Notes: generated from the letters alone by a model not told the origin. Shown: positions 17,338 to 28,097, counted from the stretch's first letter. The stretch is DNA of 64,000 bases from Olsenella uli (GCF_901212655.1 NZ_CAAKON010000005.1:97910-161909); one strand, 5' to 3'. Numbers and translations: made by a program.

Positions 17338-17856
17338 ATGGCCATGAATCAGAAGGTTGCCGAGGTTCTCAACGAGCAGATCAACAAGGAGCTCTACTCC
17401 GCCTATCTCTACCTCACGTTTGCCGACTATTACGAGGAGCGCGGCCTGAAGGGCTTCGCCAACTGGTACCAGATCCAGGTCCAGGAGGAGGTTGACCACG
17501 CCAAGGCGCTGCGTCGCTACCTGCTCGACAACGACTACAAGCCCACGATGGAGGCCATCGCCAAGCCGGACAAGACCTTCAGCAACGACCTCGAGCCGCT
17601 TGAGGCCGGCCTCGCCCACGAGGAGTACATCACCGCTTCCATCCACCGCTGCTACGAGGTTGCCCAGGAGGCTCACGACATCCGCGCCCAGAAGATGCTC
17701 GACTGGTTCGTTGGCGAGCAGGGCGAGGAGGAGACGAACGCCCGCGACATGATTCAGAACATGAAGCTGTTCGGCGCCGACCCCAAGGGCCTGTACGACC
17801 TCGACCGCGAGTATCGGACGCGTACGTATGTCGCTCAGACCACGCTGCCGATGTAA
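17338..17856 (+). CDS. Ferritin, non-haem type
   Basis: Iron-storage protein of 172 residues forming 24-mers that oxidise Fe2+ and keep it as a mineral core. Four-helix bundle sequence with ferroxidase ligands in NKELYSAYLYLTF, YQIQVQEEVDHAKAL (ExxH) and FVGEQGEEETNARD. GGAAGGAG stands 7 bases before the ATG. The longer frame to 17230 has no support. Alone between two promoters, with its own terminator. Confidence 0.95.
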   Translation: MAMNQKVAEVLNEQINKELYSAYLYLTFADYYEERGLKGFANWYQIQVQEEVDHAKALRRYLLDNDYKPTMEAIAKPDKTFSNDLEPLEAGLAHEEYITASIHRCYEVAQEAHDIRAQKMLDWFVGEQGEEETNARDMIQNMKLFGADPKGLYDLDREYRTRTYVAQTTLPM

Positions 17857-17891
17857 CCAGCTCCCGGCGCTACCTTTCGTAGCTCGGTTCT

Positions 17892-17923
17892 GCCCCCGGC
17901 CCGTTTTGGGCTGGGGGCTTTTT
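17892..17923 (+). terminator. Terminator after ferritin
   Basis: Arms GCCCCCGGCCC and GGGCTGGGGGC with a 5-base loop, then TTTTT. The 3' arm overlaps the -35 region of the following gluQ promoter. Confidence 0.92.
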
Positions 17924-17934
17924 CGTGCCATACT
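17906..17934 (+). promoter_or_regulatory. Putative leaderless promoter of gluQ
   Basis: -35 TTGGGC (weak), 17-base spacer, -10 CATACT, then only 7 bases to the ATG at 17942. No ribosome site is present, so the transcript probably begins at or next to the start codon. Confidence 0.5.
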
Positions 17935-17941
17935 GGCGGAC

Positions 17942-18928
17942 ATGATTACTGACTTTGCCCCCGCACAAGAGAAGCGCGAGCCCCGCCCTGTGGTGGGGCG
18001 GTTTGCGCCTACGCCGAGCGGGCGGATGCATCTGGGCAATGTTGCCTCGTGCCTCGTGGCATGGCTGGGGGCGCGTTCCGCCGGCGGCCGCATGGTACTG
18101 CGCATCGAGGACCTTGACCCTCGCGCGCAGAGCCGCGAGCACGCCCGCCTCATCATGGGTGACCTCCACTGGCTTGGGCTCGACTGGGACGAGGGCCCCT
18201 ATTACCAGAGCGACCGCACCGAGCTCTACGTTGACGCCATCTCGCGACTGGGCAAGCTGGGCCTCACCTACCCCTGCTTCTGCACGCGCAGCGAGCTGCA
18301 TGCCGCCAGCGCCCCACACGCGAGCGACGGCACCTACGTGTATGCGGGCACGTGCCGCAACCTCTCGACGGAGGAGGTGGCGCGGCGGTCTGCGACGCGG
18401 GCCCCGGCGACGCGCCTCCGCGTGCCAGACGTCGATGACCCGGCGGGTACCGTCGCATTCGATGACCTTGTCTACGGACATGTCCGGGAGACGCTCGCAA
18501 CGGAGTGTGGGGACTTCCTCGTGCGCCGCAGCGACGGCGTCGTTGCCTATCAGCTTGCCGTGGTGGTCGATGACGGCGAGATGGGCGTCACCCAGGTCGT
18601 TCGGGGCTGTGACCTTTTGGGGTCCTGTCCTCGCCAGATGTACCTGCAGCGGCTACTTGGCTGCGCGGAGCCGGAGTACGGACACGTGCCCCTCCTGGTT
18701 GCCCCCGACGGCCGCAGGCTCTCCAAGCGAGAGCACGACCTTGACCTGGGCGCGCTTCGCGAGCGCTACAGGGGGCCAGAGCCCATCCTCGGCGCCATCG
18801 CAAACCGGTTGGGGCTCTGCGAGGCCGGCGAGCCGGTATCTGCCGAAACGTTGGTAGGTCGCTTCTCATGGAGCGTCGTCGCCGCCCACCGTGACAACAT
18901 CGTCGTGGATGACGACTTTCTTCCCTAA
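17942..18928 (+). CDS. gluQ: Glutamyl-Q tRNA(Asp) synthetase
   Basis: 328 residues; a glutamyl-tRNA synthetase catalytic core without the anticodon-binding domain, the mark of GluQRS (YadB), which attaches glutamate to queuosine-34 of tRNA-Asp. HIGH-type motif APTPSGRMHLGN, zinc-binding cysteines in YPCFCTR and AGTCRN, KMSKS-type motif RRLSKREHDLDL. Stand-alone, with an apparently leaderless start that uses the ATG at 17942; the upstream extension to 17828 would include the terminator. Confidence 0.9.
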   Translation: MITDFAPAQEKREPRPVVGRFAPTPSGRMHLGNVASCLVAWLGARSAGGRMVLRIEDLDPRAQSREHARLIMGDLHWLGLDWDEGPYYQSDRTELYVDAISRLGKLGLTYPCFCTRSELHAASAPHASDGTYVYAGTCRNLSTEEVARRSATRAPATRLRVPDVDDPAGTVAFDDLVYGHVRETLATECGDFLVRRSDGVVAYQLAVVVDDGEMGVTQVVRGCDLLGSCPRQMYLQRLLGCAEPEYGHVPLLVAPDGRRLSKREHDLDLGALRERYRGPEPILGAIANRLGLCEAGEPVSAETLVGRFSWSVVAAHRDNIVVDDDFLP

Positions 18929-19132
18929 GGCTTCACGGGTGGCACCTTAGCCACCTCTTTTCGAGGGCGTGGCCGGCTAAAGCGCGCACAGCCAAAAACC
19001 CACCCACGTCAAAGGCCCCAGTTGAATGCCCCATTGTTGAGGCGCAAGCCAAGGCGCCCACCAATTGCGATGCATCGCCCGTTGGTACCCAGGCATGCCC
19101 TGATTGCAACCGACTGCCATCGGAGCCAAAAC

Positions 19133-19167
19133 AGAAAAGAGCCCGGGGCCTCTCAGCTCCCGGGCTC
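19133..19167 (-). terminator. Terminator after tRNA-Arg
   Basis: On the minus strand GAGCCCGGGAG and a complementary arm CCCCGGGCTC are followed by TTTTCTG, 11 bases after the tRNA 3' end. Confidence 0.85.
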
Positions 19168-19177
19168 GTCTTATCAG

Positions 19178-19254
19178 TGGTGCGGCATATAGGATTCGAA
19201 CCTATGACCTTTTGATTCGTAGTCAAACGCTCTATCCAGCTGAGCTAATGCCGC
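19178..19254 (-). tRNA. tRNA-Arg (anticodon ACG)
   Basis: 77 bases. Acceptor stem GCGGCAT/ATGCCGC, D arm TAGCTCAGCTGGATAGAG, anticodon stem TTTGA/TCAAA around loop CTACGAA (ACG), T arm with GGTTCGAATCC, discriminator A and encoded CCA. Confidence 0.97.
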
Positions 19255-19266
19255 AGCGCAAGAAAT

Positions 19267-19295
19267 ATAATGCCATCGCCCCAAGGGGCTGTCAA
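19267..19295 (-). promoter_or_regulatory. Promoter of tRNA-Arg
   Basis: On the minus strand -35 TTGACA (19295-19290), 17-base spacer with the palindrome GCCCCTTGGGGC, -10 CATTAT (19272-19267). Transcription would start just before the tRNA. Confidence 0.75.
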
Positions 19296-19393
19296 CAAGA
19301 AATTTGAGAAATTTTGAAACGGCTTCTTTAGGGAAGGATTTACGCGTACACGAGAGCCCTCAAGCGCATTGCACAATCTTTCTTGTTTTCCCT

Positions 19394-19421
19394 TTGAACT
19401 TGCCGAGAGGTGCGGTATGAT
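19394..19421 (+). promoter_or_regulatory. Promoter of tRNA-Ser(GCT)
   Basis: -35 TTGAAC, 16-base spacer, -10 TATGAT, 17 bases before the tRNA. Confidence 0.75.
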
Positions 19422-19438
19422 ACTTCAGCACCTTTTCC

Positions 19439-19529
19439 GGAGAGCTGACCGAGAGGCCGAAGGTGCTCGCCTGCTAAGCGAGTATACCCCCTAAGGGTAT
19501 CTGGGGTTCGAATCCCCAGCTCTCCGCCA
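19439..19529 (+). tRNA. tRNA-Ser (anticodon GCT)
   Basis: 91 bases, class II with a long variable arm (TATACCCCCTAAGGGTATC). Acceptor GGAGAGC/GCTCTCC, anticodon stem CTCGC/GCGAG around loop CTGCTAA (GCT), T arm GGGGTTCGAATCCCC, discriminator G and encoded CCA. Confidence 0.97.
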
Positions 19530-19538
19530 GAACGCGCA

Positions 19539-19576
19539 GGGACCTCTGAGTAGTAACTCGGGGGTCCTTTTTGTTT
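19539..19576 (+). terminator. Terminator after tRNA-Ser(GCT)
   Basis: Arms GGGACCTCTGAGT and ACTCGGGGGTCC (with G-U pairs), then TTTTTGTTTT. Confidence 0.85.
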
Positions 19577-19607
19577 TGCCGCTCCCGACAGCATCGATTG
19601 GAGCCCC

Positions 19608-20147
19608 ATGCAGCCCGATGACCGCCAGGATCTGCACGCCCGGTTCCTGTCATTGCTCGCGCGGCGTAAGCTCCTCCTCCCAGACGGCGAAACGACCATC
19701 TACGGACTCCCGGCATGGCGCGAGGTGCCACCCAGCCACAAGCCACAGGCACTCCAAGACGCCAACAACACCCAAAACCATCTGGTGACCTGCGCCTTCG
19801 CCACACCCGCAACCGGGCCTGACAAGTGCGCACTTTGGGTCGAGAACGTGTTCGCCTTCCTTGGCATCGACCTCGTGGGCGATTCGGCATCGACGCTCTA
19901 CGAGCGGTTCTGCCCCTTCACTGACACCTCCCAGCTCCTGGTTGGGATGATTGTGGCAACCTCGGTGCACCCTTATGGCCTCGGCGGAGCCGGCTATGGC
20001 CACGTTGGCCTCTACATCGGAGACGGCGAGGTCCTCGACTGCGCACAAGGCAGCGTTAGGCGCGCTCCCCTCGACCTATGGCTTAGCACCTACGGCATTG
20101 CCGCCGAGCCGCGCTGGGGCTGGCTCGGCGGCCTACCGCTTGCCTAA
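19608..20147 (+). CDS. NlpC/P60- or CHAP-like cysteine peptidase, small
   Basis: 179 residues, no signal peptide. A cysteine followed by a helix (DKCALWVENVFAFLG) and a histidine in GGAGYGHVGLYIGDGEVLDC give the Cys-His order of the NlpC/P60 and CHAP superfamily, which cut peptide or amide bonds of the cell wall. Without a secretion signal its target is unclear; it could act on a small cytoplasmic substrate. The ATG at 19608 has only a weak GGAG 5 bases upstream. Directly after the tRNA terminator. Sequence conservation of the family elsewhere in the protein is low. Confidence 0.6.
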   Translation: MQPDDRQDLHARFLSLLARRKLLLPDGETTIYGLPAWREVPPSHKPQALQDANNTQNHLVTCAFATPATGPDKCALWVENVFAFLGIDLVGDSASTLYERFCPFTDTSQLLVGMIVATSVHPYGLGGAGYGHVGLYIGDGEVLDCAQGSVRRAPLDLWLSTYGIAAEPRWGWLGGLPLA

Positions 20148-20232
20148 GGAGCGAGGCAAACGGGCGGCAGCCCTCCTCTCCGCAAGCGGACGGCAGTCCG
20201 CCTCTCACCTGAGGGGTGGATCGGACGGGAGC

Positions 20233-20322
20233 ATCCCGCCCCGGAACGCAAGGCGGGCAGCTGTGGCCGCGACCACGCGCGCTTCGTGCGCGAATCCCGC
20301 CCCGGAACGTAAGGCGGGCAGC
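20233..20322. repeat. Two direct copies of a 29-base hairpin unit
   Basis: Units at 20233-20261 and 20294-20322 differ at one base. Each folds as CCCGCC/GGCGGG around CCGGAACG(C/T)AA. The 32-base gap between them is itself an inverted repeat (GCGCG/CGCGC). Other GC-rich words such as GCGGCAG recur at 20164-20210. The 204-base region 20148-20351 holds no gene. Confidence 0.7.
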
Positions 20323-20351
20323 GCAGGCTTACCTCCGGCAATAGGTAAAAG

Positions 20352-20750
20352 CTACGCCGCCAGCTCCCCGCTCCTGAAAAGCTCGGCATAGGTATCAAAC
20401 GAGCGGTACTCGTAGGGAATCCCCTGAGCATCGAGGAAGTCAAGCAGGTCGGCCAGCTGCAGGTCCTCGTCCAAAAAGAACCTCGCGAGTGCGGCAATGG
20501 GAGATTCCACGCCCTGCTCAAGAGGGTCCCCGAGTCCATAGGCCAGGCTCTCCGCCGCCTCGCCATTCAGCACCGCACATCCCACATGCCATGGCGAGCC
20601 GAAGGCCTCGCAAGTCAGCTCGCCCTCTGTCTTGGCGTAGACGAGCAGCCCGCCGGCACGATGAACCGCGGCAATCTCGAGTACTTCGCGCGAGTCCCCG
20701 CGCCTTACCAGCAGAGCGCCTCCATTACCCAGTACGTCCACAAGCTCCAT
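20352..20750 (-). CDS. Hypothetical protein, 132 residues
   Basis: Not recognised. Acidic, soluble, no membrane helix or signal peptide. It begins MELVDVLGNGGALLVR and contains a predicted alpha/beta pattern with an acidic C terminus (DEDLQLADLLDFLDAQG). The start at 20750 has GGGGAGAGG a few bases upstream; the longer frame to 20882 lacks a ribosome site. Stand-alone, tail-to-tail with the NlpC-like gene. Coding bias (GC-rich third positions) supports a real gene. Confidence 0.65.
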   Translation of the reverse strand: MELVDVLGNGGALLVRRGDSREVLEIAAVHRAGGLLVYAKTEGELTCEAFGSPWHVGCAVLNGEAAESLAYGLGDPLEQGVESPIAALARFFLDEDLQLADLLDFLDAQGIPYEYRSFDTYAELFRSGELAA

Positions 20751-20880
20751 GACCTCTCCCCTCTCTCGTCCTTCTTCTGCCAAGAGGATACCTGGGCTTG
20801 CGGACATTATACCGAACTTGTGTTTGGTATTGCGCTTCAAAACATCGAGGTAATCGCACCGCGCGAATATCTTGCGGTAC

Positions 20881-20914
20881 AAAAAAGCGGGCCGCCGCTT
20901 TCGCGACGACCCGT
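20881..20914 (-). terminator. Terminator after hsp20
   Basis: On the minus strand CGGGTCGTCGC and GCGGCGGCCCG around GAAA, then TTTTTT. It is 64 bases past the hsp20 stop. Confidence 0.88.
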
Positions 20915-20977
20915 CCTACCGTCTAGGAAATTGCGAGGCAACCGCCTCGCGCAAGCTCATCAGCCGAGCAAACTCAG

Positions 20978-21400
20978 CTAGTCGATGGAGACCTTCGTGA
21001 CGTTGGCCTTCTCGTCCTGCTTGGGCACGTTGACGGTCAGAATACCATCGGCGAGCTTGGCGCTCAGGCCTGTCGTGGCAGCGTCCTTCAGGAAGACGCC
21101 ACGCGTGCAGCTGTACTCGCCGGTCTCACGCTGCAGGTAGTTCTTGGCCTTCTCCTCGTCAGAGTCCTTCTTGTCCACGCTGACGGACAGACGGCCTTCG
21201 TTCAACTCGACGTCAATCTGGTCGCGCTTCACGCCGGGGACGTGCGCGGTGACAACGTACTTGTCGCCGGCATCCTCAACGTCCATCTTAAAGTCTGCCT
21301 GATTGGTCACCGGCGCGAGGACATCGCCAAACACGTCATCGAACGGGAAGAACGAGCGAGCGAGACGATTGTAACGGTCATACGGAATCATGCTTGCCAT
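20978..21400 (-). CDS. Hsp20/alpha-crystallin small heat-shock protein
   Basis: Cytoplasmic ATP-independent holdase of 140 residues. The alpha-crystallin domain occupies about residues 35-130: FKMDVEDAGDKYVV, then VPGVKRDQIDVELNEGRLSVS, ending with the conserved A-x-x-x-x-G-(I/V)-L motif (LADGILTVNVPK). AAAGGAG stands 10 bases before the ATG. The box at 21527-21550 matches those of clpB and dnaK, so control by HspR is likely. Confidence 0.95.
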   Translation of the reverse strand: MASMIPYDRYNRLARSFFPFDDVFGDVLAPVTNQADFKMDVEDAGDKYVVTAHVPGVKRDQIDVELNEGRLSVSVDKKDSDEEKAKNYLQRETGEYSCTRGVFLKDAATTGLSAKLADGILTVNVPKQDEKANVTKVSID

Positions 21401-21526
21401 AGTTACCAGCTCCTTTGGCTTGCGGGCGCCCCGTGAACCCTGCGCCCCTTTGTCGTTGTTGTTTGTTCCCCAGCGGGTCTTCTTTATACACGGGTACGCA
21501 AGATTCTTTAGCGAATTTAAGAAGAT

Positions 21527-21550
21527 AATCTAAGTCATTCTATTTAGATT
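21527..21550 (-). promoter_or_regulatory. Heat-shock box upstream of hsp20
   Basis: AATCTAAGT, 8 bases, TTAGATT. The outer AATCTA/TAGATT arms are an inverted repeat. The same box, with a 9-base gap and ATAGATT, is upstream of clpB and dnaK. It lies 127 bases before the start codon. Confidence 0.65.
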
Positions 21551-22030
21551 ATGAGAAGGCCGTAAGGCGGGCCGCAACGGAATCGGGAGTTGCCGCATCG
21601 CACGCCCGGAGGCAAGAGACGCGCGCAGATGTGCGGCGCGCAGTCGAACGCGCCCGAGTTCTCACGGCGTCGCAGTGCTCATTTGGACGCAATGGGGCAC
21701 TCGAGGCGAAGCGACGCGCAGCCCATTGCACGAGGGGCGCCGTGACGTCGCGACGCGCGGCTCGCCCCGAGAGAGGTGTCGCAGCACCCCGCGCGCATGC
21801 CAGAACCAAGTTCAGCCCAACCTGATGGACGAGGGGAGCGGGAACACCCCGCGCGCGCCAAAACCAAGTTCAACCCGCACCAAGTTGCCCAACTCCCCAT
21901 TTTTTGGCTTTCTTGGGTACCTCGAGCCCTCACTCCGCACACAACCCTCATATGCAGCTTGTTTACAGGCATGCAAGCCGCAAGCAGGGTATAGTGACAG
22001 GGTATTTTCCAGTGCTGGCAAGGAGCCCTC
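21551..22030. repeat. Intergenic region with a 34-base direct repeat
   Basis: Copies at 21784-21818 and 21844-21877 share CACCCCGCGCGC, then AACCAAGTTCA(G/A)CCC, spaced 60 bases; a shorter third trace (CACCAAGTTGCCC) follows at about 21878. The rest of the region is arginine-codon-rich DNA with no convincing gene; the promoter of the next gene should be near 21960-22010. Confidence 0.55.
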
Positions 22031-22585
22031 ATGGCTGACGACAGGGAAACGAGAGCAATTCCGGAGAACCCCGCCCCACTACGGGGAGAGGCGCTCGGCG
22101 CACAGCCAGACTACGAGACTGCCCCGTCCCAGCAGCCAGAGGAGCAGGACTCTTTCGAGGCCCACGCCGCCTTTGAGGAGCAGCCCCGCACGTTCGAGGA
22201 CCAAGGCGACGCCCCTCGCCCGCAGGCAAGGCCCGAGGGCGACCAGCCCTTCGTGCGCCAGCGCAGGCCGCATCACACCCAGCCGCCCGTCAATGACGTG
22301 CAGGCAGACGATGCAATTCAGCAGGACTTCTCCTACGAGTCCTCGTACACCTTCTCCAAGCGCGGCCCCGTCGGCGGTCACAGCCATACGTATCGCCGCT
22401 CTCGCTCAGACATGAAGCGCGCCAAGAAGACGCTTCGCTACGGCCAGTACCTCTCCGTACCCAAGGGCAGCCGCGAGATCTTCAGCTCGCATGACCGTAT
22501 CCACCGCAAGCAGATGATTGCCGTAGGCGTTGCCGTCGCCGCGGTTGCCATCATCATCTTCATCGTGGTGTTCCTGCAGCACTAG
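22031..22585 (+). CDS. Tail-anchored hypothetical protein
   Basis: 184 residues, not recognised. Residues 1-95 are disordered and rich in Pro, Gln and Glu; a basic stretch (YRRSRSDMKRAKKTLRYG) follows; a single membrane helix forms the C terminus (VAVAAVAIIIFIVVFLQH). This layout puts a cytoplasmic N-terminal part on the membrane. AAGGAG stands 6 bases before the ATG. No neighbour in the same direction. Confidence 0.7.
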   Translation: MADDRETRAIPENPAPLRGEALGAQPDYETAPSQQPEEQDSFEAHAAFEEQPRTFEDQGDAPRPQARPEGDQPFVRQRRPHHTQPPVNDVQADDAIQQDFSYESSYTFSKRGPVGGHSHTYRRSRSDMKRAKKTLRYGQYLSVPKGSREIFSSHDRIHRKQMIAVGVAVAAVAIIIFIVVFLQH

Positions 22586-22639
22586 GCCCCAATAGACGAA
22601 TTTACGGCGCCAACCCTCGCGACGCAGACAAACCAATCA

Positions 22640-22800
22640 GCCCGCCGCCCGATTTGACCCACTTGGGAAGCCAATCGGGTGGCGGACTGACTCGGAATGG
22701 CAGGCCGGCTCATGCCGATTCTGTTTGAAAAATGAGTCAAAGTAGACGGCAGGCTGACTCAAAACTGGGCGGCGGGCCGACTCACGGATGGCGGGCTGGC
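22640..22800. repeat. TGACTCA repeat cluster, copy B
   Basis: Degenerate tandem units of the form ATGGC(A/G)GGC(C/T)GACTCA occur at about 22675, 22698, 22745, 22768 and 22790. The stretch 22729-22750 is the exact reverse complement of 35521-35542 (22 of 22 bases). It fills the gap between two genes that converge. Confidence 0.75.
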
Positions 22801-22814
22801 TCGCTGCGCCTGTG

Positions 22815-23174
22815 CTAGCTCCAGGGGTCTCGCTCGAAGAGGGGCTCCGCCTGCGGGCGGCGGTCGGAGTATGGATCGTACCCGTCGTCGTCCTCGCTCT
22901 CGGCCCTCACGAATGGGTCCTTGGGCTTAGCTATCTTTGCCGCAAGCTCGGCTTGCTTGTGGCCGATGAGCTCTGCCAGCCGTTCCTCCGCGGTCTTGGC
23001 AGCTTCCTGCGCATCCCGGCGCGTTTCCATTGCCTTCTCCACCACCTGCGCATCCAGACGCTCTTCCACGGCCTTTGCGCCCACCCGCGCGTCCCGATAT
23101 CCACCGCCGGCCTCGGCAGCCGCTTGCGAGCCCTCACGACCGCCAGCGCCCGACCTTATCGCCTTGCTCTCCAT
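22815..23174 (-). CDS. Coiled-coil hypothetical protein
   Basis: 119 residues, not recognised. Residues 25-85 are a strongly charged, heptad-like helix (AKAVEERLDAQVVEKAMETR, then QEAAKTAEERLAELIGHKQ), followed by an acidic, proline-containing tail. The start at 23174 follows a GGGGGG tract; the longer frame to 23210 would overlap the PASTA gene. It starts 12 bases past the PASTA stop, so it is in the same operon. Confidence 0.6.
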   Translation of the reverse strand: MESKAIRSGAGGREGSQAAAEAGGGYRDARVGAKAVEERLDAQVVEKAMETRRDAQEAAKTAEERLAELIGHKQAELAAKIAKPKDPFVRAESEDDDGYDPYSDRRPQAEPLFERDPWS

Positions 23175-23185
23175 GCTTGCCCCCC

Positions 23186-24955
23186 CTACTTGCCAAACGC
23201 CGCGTGCCACGCCAGATACAGCCCCAACGAGTTATCGTAGCCCAAAAGGTCAACGCCGGAATACAGGCTCTTTGGCGCCACAACCACCGTCACGCCCTTG
23301 CCCTTCTCGACGGAAACAGACCAGACGGCATCGTCCATCTCGCCATATCCCACGAGCATATCGGGCACATTGCCAGACGAAGTTACCGTCTCCCGGGCAA
23401 TCTGGTCTGCCGAGAGCGCCGCTTGGATGCCGCTCAACCCGCAACGCGAGGCCCAAGAGTTCACGGTGGCGGAGTCCACCGTGGGGTTCGCGTTGTCGCC
23501 AGACTCCTCCGGCTCAAATCGGATGCCGCCCACCGAGGCGCCATCCGCGAGCACGTCGCTTGTGAGCAGCTCTCCCAGGAAGCTCCCGTGCTTCGACGAC
23601 TCGGGCGTGGGCGTCACGATGAGCGTGCCCACGCCAGGCTTGGTCCAGCCCGTCTCGGCGCAATCGGTGCCGGAGAAGTCGCCCTGCCCCTTCACCGTCT
23701 TGCCGTAGCGGAACGTCCAACCCTTCCAGGAGAGGTAGGAGGAGACGTCCCGCGGGTTATCGCCAAGGTAGTCGGCCAGGTAGGTTTCATTGCGAGCGCC
23801 AGGCGCCACGACCGTCACGGTCACCGTCGCCCCAGAGCCCACCCTCTCGCCCGAAGCAGGCGAGGTGGAGAGCACACTCAGCGCGTCTCCCTCAGACTCC
23901 TGCCACTCAATCTTGGACTCGAGGCCTGCCTCCGCAATCTTCTTGGTGGCCTCGTCCTGGGAGAGTCCCACCACATCCGGAACGCTGTAGGCCTGGGCAA
24001 CCCGCAAGGTCACCTCATCGTCCTCGGACACGACGGTTCCCCTGGACGGCGAGACCGAAAGAACCGCGCCCTCTGCCTCGTCGGAGTTCTTGTGCTCGAT
24101 TCTGATGTTCGAGACACCGGCATCTGCCAGGGCCTTCTTGGCGTCGTCCGCGCTCTTGCCCACAACGTCTGGCACGATGCGCGGAACGCCCACGCTCATC
24201 TTGACCATCGACCCCACATCGACGCGCACGCCATGGTCGGGCTCGGTGGCAAGCACGGTACCGACACCCTCATCCGCCGGCTCGTCGGTACGCTCGACGG
24301 AAAAGCCCGCGCCCTCCAGGCGCCGCTGCGCCTCGGCAGCGGTGAGCCCGTCGACGTTGGGGACGGTCTTGCCGCCCCAAAGCTCTGCGGTATACGTTCC
24401 CACGAGGATGACGGCGAGCAGGGCCAGAGCAAGCGCCGCGCAAACGATGCGATGGGGCGTGAGGATTCGACGGCGAGCCGCCCTTCCGGGGGCGTCCGGA
24501 GCTGCAAAGGCATCGCGCGAGGTGGTGCCCCTAAGACCGGGAACCTCGTACTCGGGCGGCATGCTCGAGAGACCGGCGGCCTCGGAGGTCGCCTCCGACA
24601 CGGGCCTGACGCCCGCCTCGGCACCGGGAGCGGCGTCGAGCTTGTCCTCGGTCTCGGAGGCAGCCGCGGGCACGGCCGCGGGCGCAGAATCGGAATCCTC
24701 CGCGGTACCAACGGCAGCCCCGGCTTCGGAGGCAGGCCCAGCGCTCGCATCGCTCCCCATCATCGCCACAGTTCCGGGGGCGGCGTCGAGCTTGTGCGTG
24801 GCCTCATCCGGACGCATGCCGGGCTTGGGCATAGGAAGCGTGCCGCTCGGGCCCTTGGCGGCCTCGCGTGAGCCAGCCTCGCCAGAGCCCCGCTCCTCCG
24901 CCGGCTTACCGCCGCCGGGGGCAAGCACCGTCTTCTGAATCTCGCGCTCGTCCAT
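23186..24955 (-). CDS. PASTA-domain surface protein without kinase domain
   Basis: 589 residues. A disordered cytoplasmic N terminus of about 160 residues (Ala/Glu/Pro-rich, with KLDAAPG twice), one membrane helix near 168-190, three PASTA modules (starting TVPNVDGLTAAEAQRRL, IVPDVVGKSADDAKKAL and SVPDVVGLSQDEATKKI), then about 190 residues of unknown extracellular domain with two cysteines. PASTA modules bind peptidoglycan fragments, usually as the sensor part of Ser/Thr kinases or penicillin-binding proteins; here neither enzyme domain is present, so a scaffold or regulator of wall growth is inferred. Followed by the coiled-coil gene. Confidence 0.85.
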   Translation of the reverse strand: MDEREIQKTVLAPGGGKPAEERGSGEAGSREAAKGPSGTLPMPKPGMRPDEATHKLDAAPGTVAMMGSDASAGPASEAGAAVGTAEDSDSAPAAVPAAASETEDKLDAAPGAEAGVRPVSEATSEAAGLSSMPPEYEVPGLRGTTSRDAFAAPDAPGRAARRRILTPHRIVCAALALALLAVILVGTYTAELWGGKTVPNVDGLTAAEAQRRLEGAGFSVERTDEPADEGVGTVLATEPDHGVRVDVGSMVKMSVGVPRIVPDVVGKSADDAKKALADAGVSNIRIEHKNSDEAEGAVLSVSPSRGTVVSEDDEVTLRVAQAYSVPDVVGLSQDEATKKIAEAGLESKIEWQESEGDALSVLSTSPASGERVGSGATVTVTVVAPGARNETYLADYLGDNPRDVSSYLSWKGWTFRYGKTVKGQGDFSGTDCAETGWTKPGVGTLIVTPTPESSKHGSFLGELLTSDVLADGASVGGIRFEPEESGDNANPTVDSATVNSWASRCGLSGIQAALSADQIARETVTSSGNVPDMLVGYGEMDDAVWSVSVEKGKGVTVVVAPKSLYSGVDLLGYDNSLGLYLAWHAAFGK

Positions 24956-25011
24956 GACCGTCCCCCAGGCCTCACGGCGCCCCGCGCCCGGCAGCCGCCC
25001 TCACTTGCAGA

Positions 25012-25049
25012 CAAATAAACGGGCCCGAGGCACAGAGCCCCGGGCCCGT
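25012..25049 (-). terminator. Terminator after clpB
   Basis: On the minus strand ACGGGCCCGGGG and CCTCGGGCCCGT, then TTTATTTG. It is about 190 bases after the clpB stop; the stretch between holds nothing recognised. Confidence 0.8.
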
Positions 25050-25241
25050 CCCGTTATGCGATAGGGTACCGCAACGGCGGATTGAGCCGCACGCGGGGCC
25101 TGGGCTTCGAACCAGGCCGCGGCCGGCTTGGCTCGGCGCCCGCGAGGTCTCGCCACGACCCCACGCGCCGCCCGCAGCCCGAACGTCACGCCCGGGCCGC
25201 AGGCTCAGCCTGGCGCGCTCGAGGCCCCGCTGCCAGACCGG

Positions 25242-27917
<2,676 letters not shown>

Positions 27918-28037
27918 GGAATCACCCTCTCTGGGTGTTGCGAGCCCGTGCGTGCGACTCGGCGTCCCATCTGGCCGTCATCCGCGAAAGCTCAGCGGAA
28001 AGCGAACGTGCCAGAATCCCCGTCTTTTTGTCACGCC

Positions 28038-28079
28038 GTACGGGCTACTCTATTTATCGATAGTGCTTGTACCCCGTAC
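28038..28079. promoter_or_regulatory. Second inverted repeat in the clpB leader
   Basis: Arms GTACGGGCTAC and GTACCCCGTAC (10 of 11 pairs) enclose a 20-base loop that itself contains the palindrome TATCGATA. It lies between the heat-shock box and the clpB start; no counterpart was seen before dnaK or hsp20. Confidence 0.5.
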
Positions 28080-28097
28080 GCAGCGAATCCATACGCA

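Noticed and set aside
20233..20322. Mini CRISPR array (29-base repeats, 32-base spacer)
   Set aside because: Only two repeats, no cas genes, the spacer is palindromic and the repeat is a plain GC hairpin; an extragenic repeat is the simpler reading.
25055..25241. tRNA-like GGCTTCGAACCAGGCC after clpB
   Set aside because: It resembles a T arm but no acceptor, D or anticodon stem fits around it.
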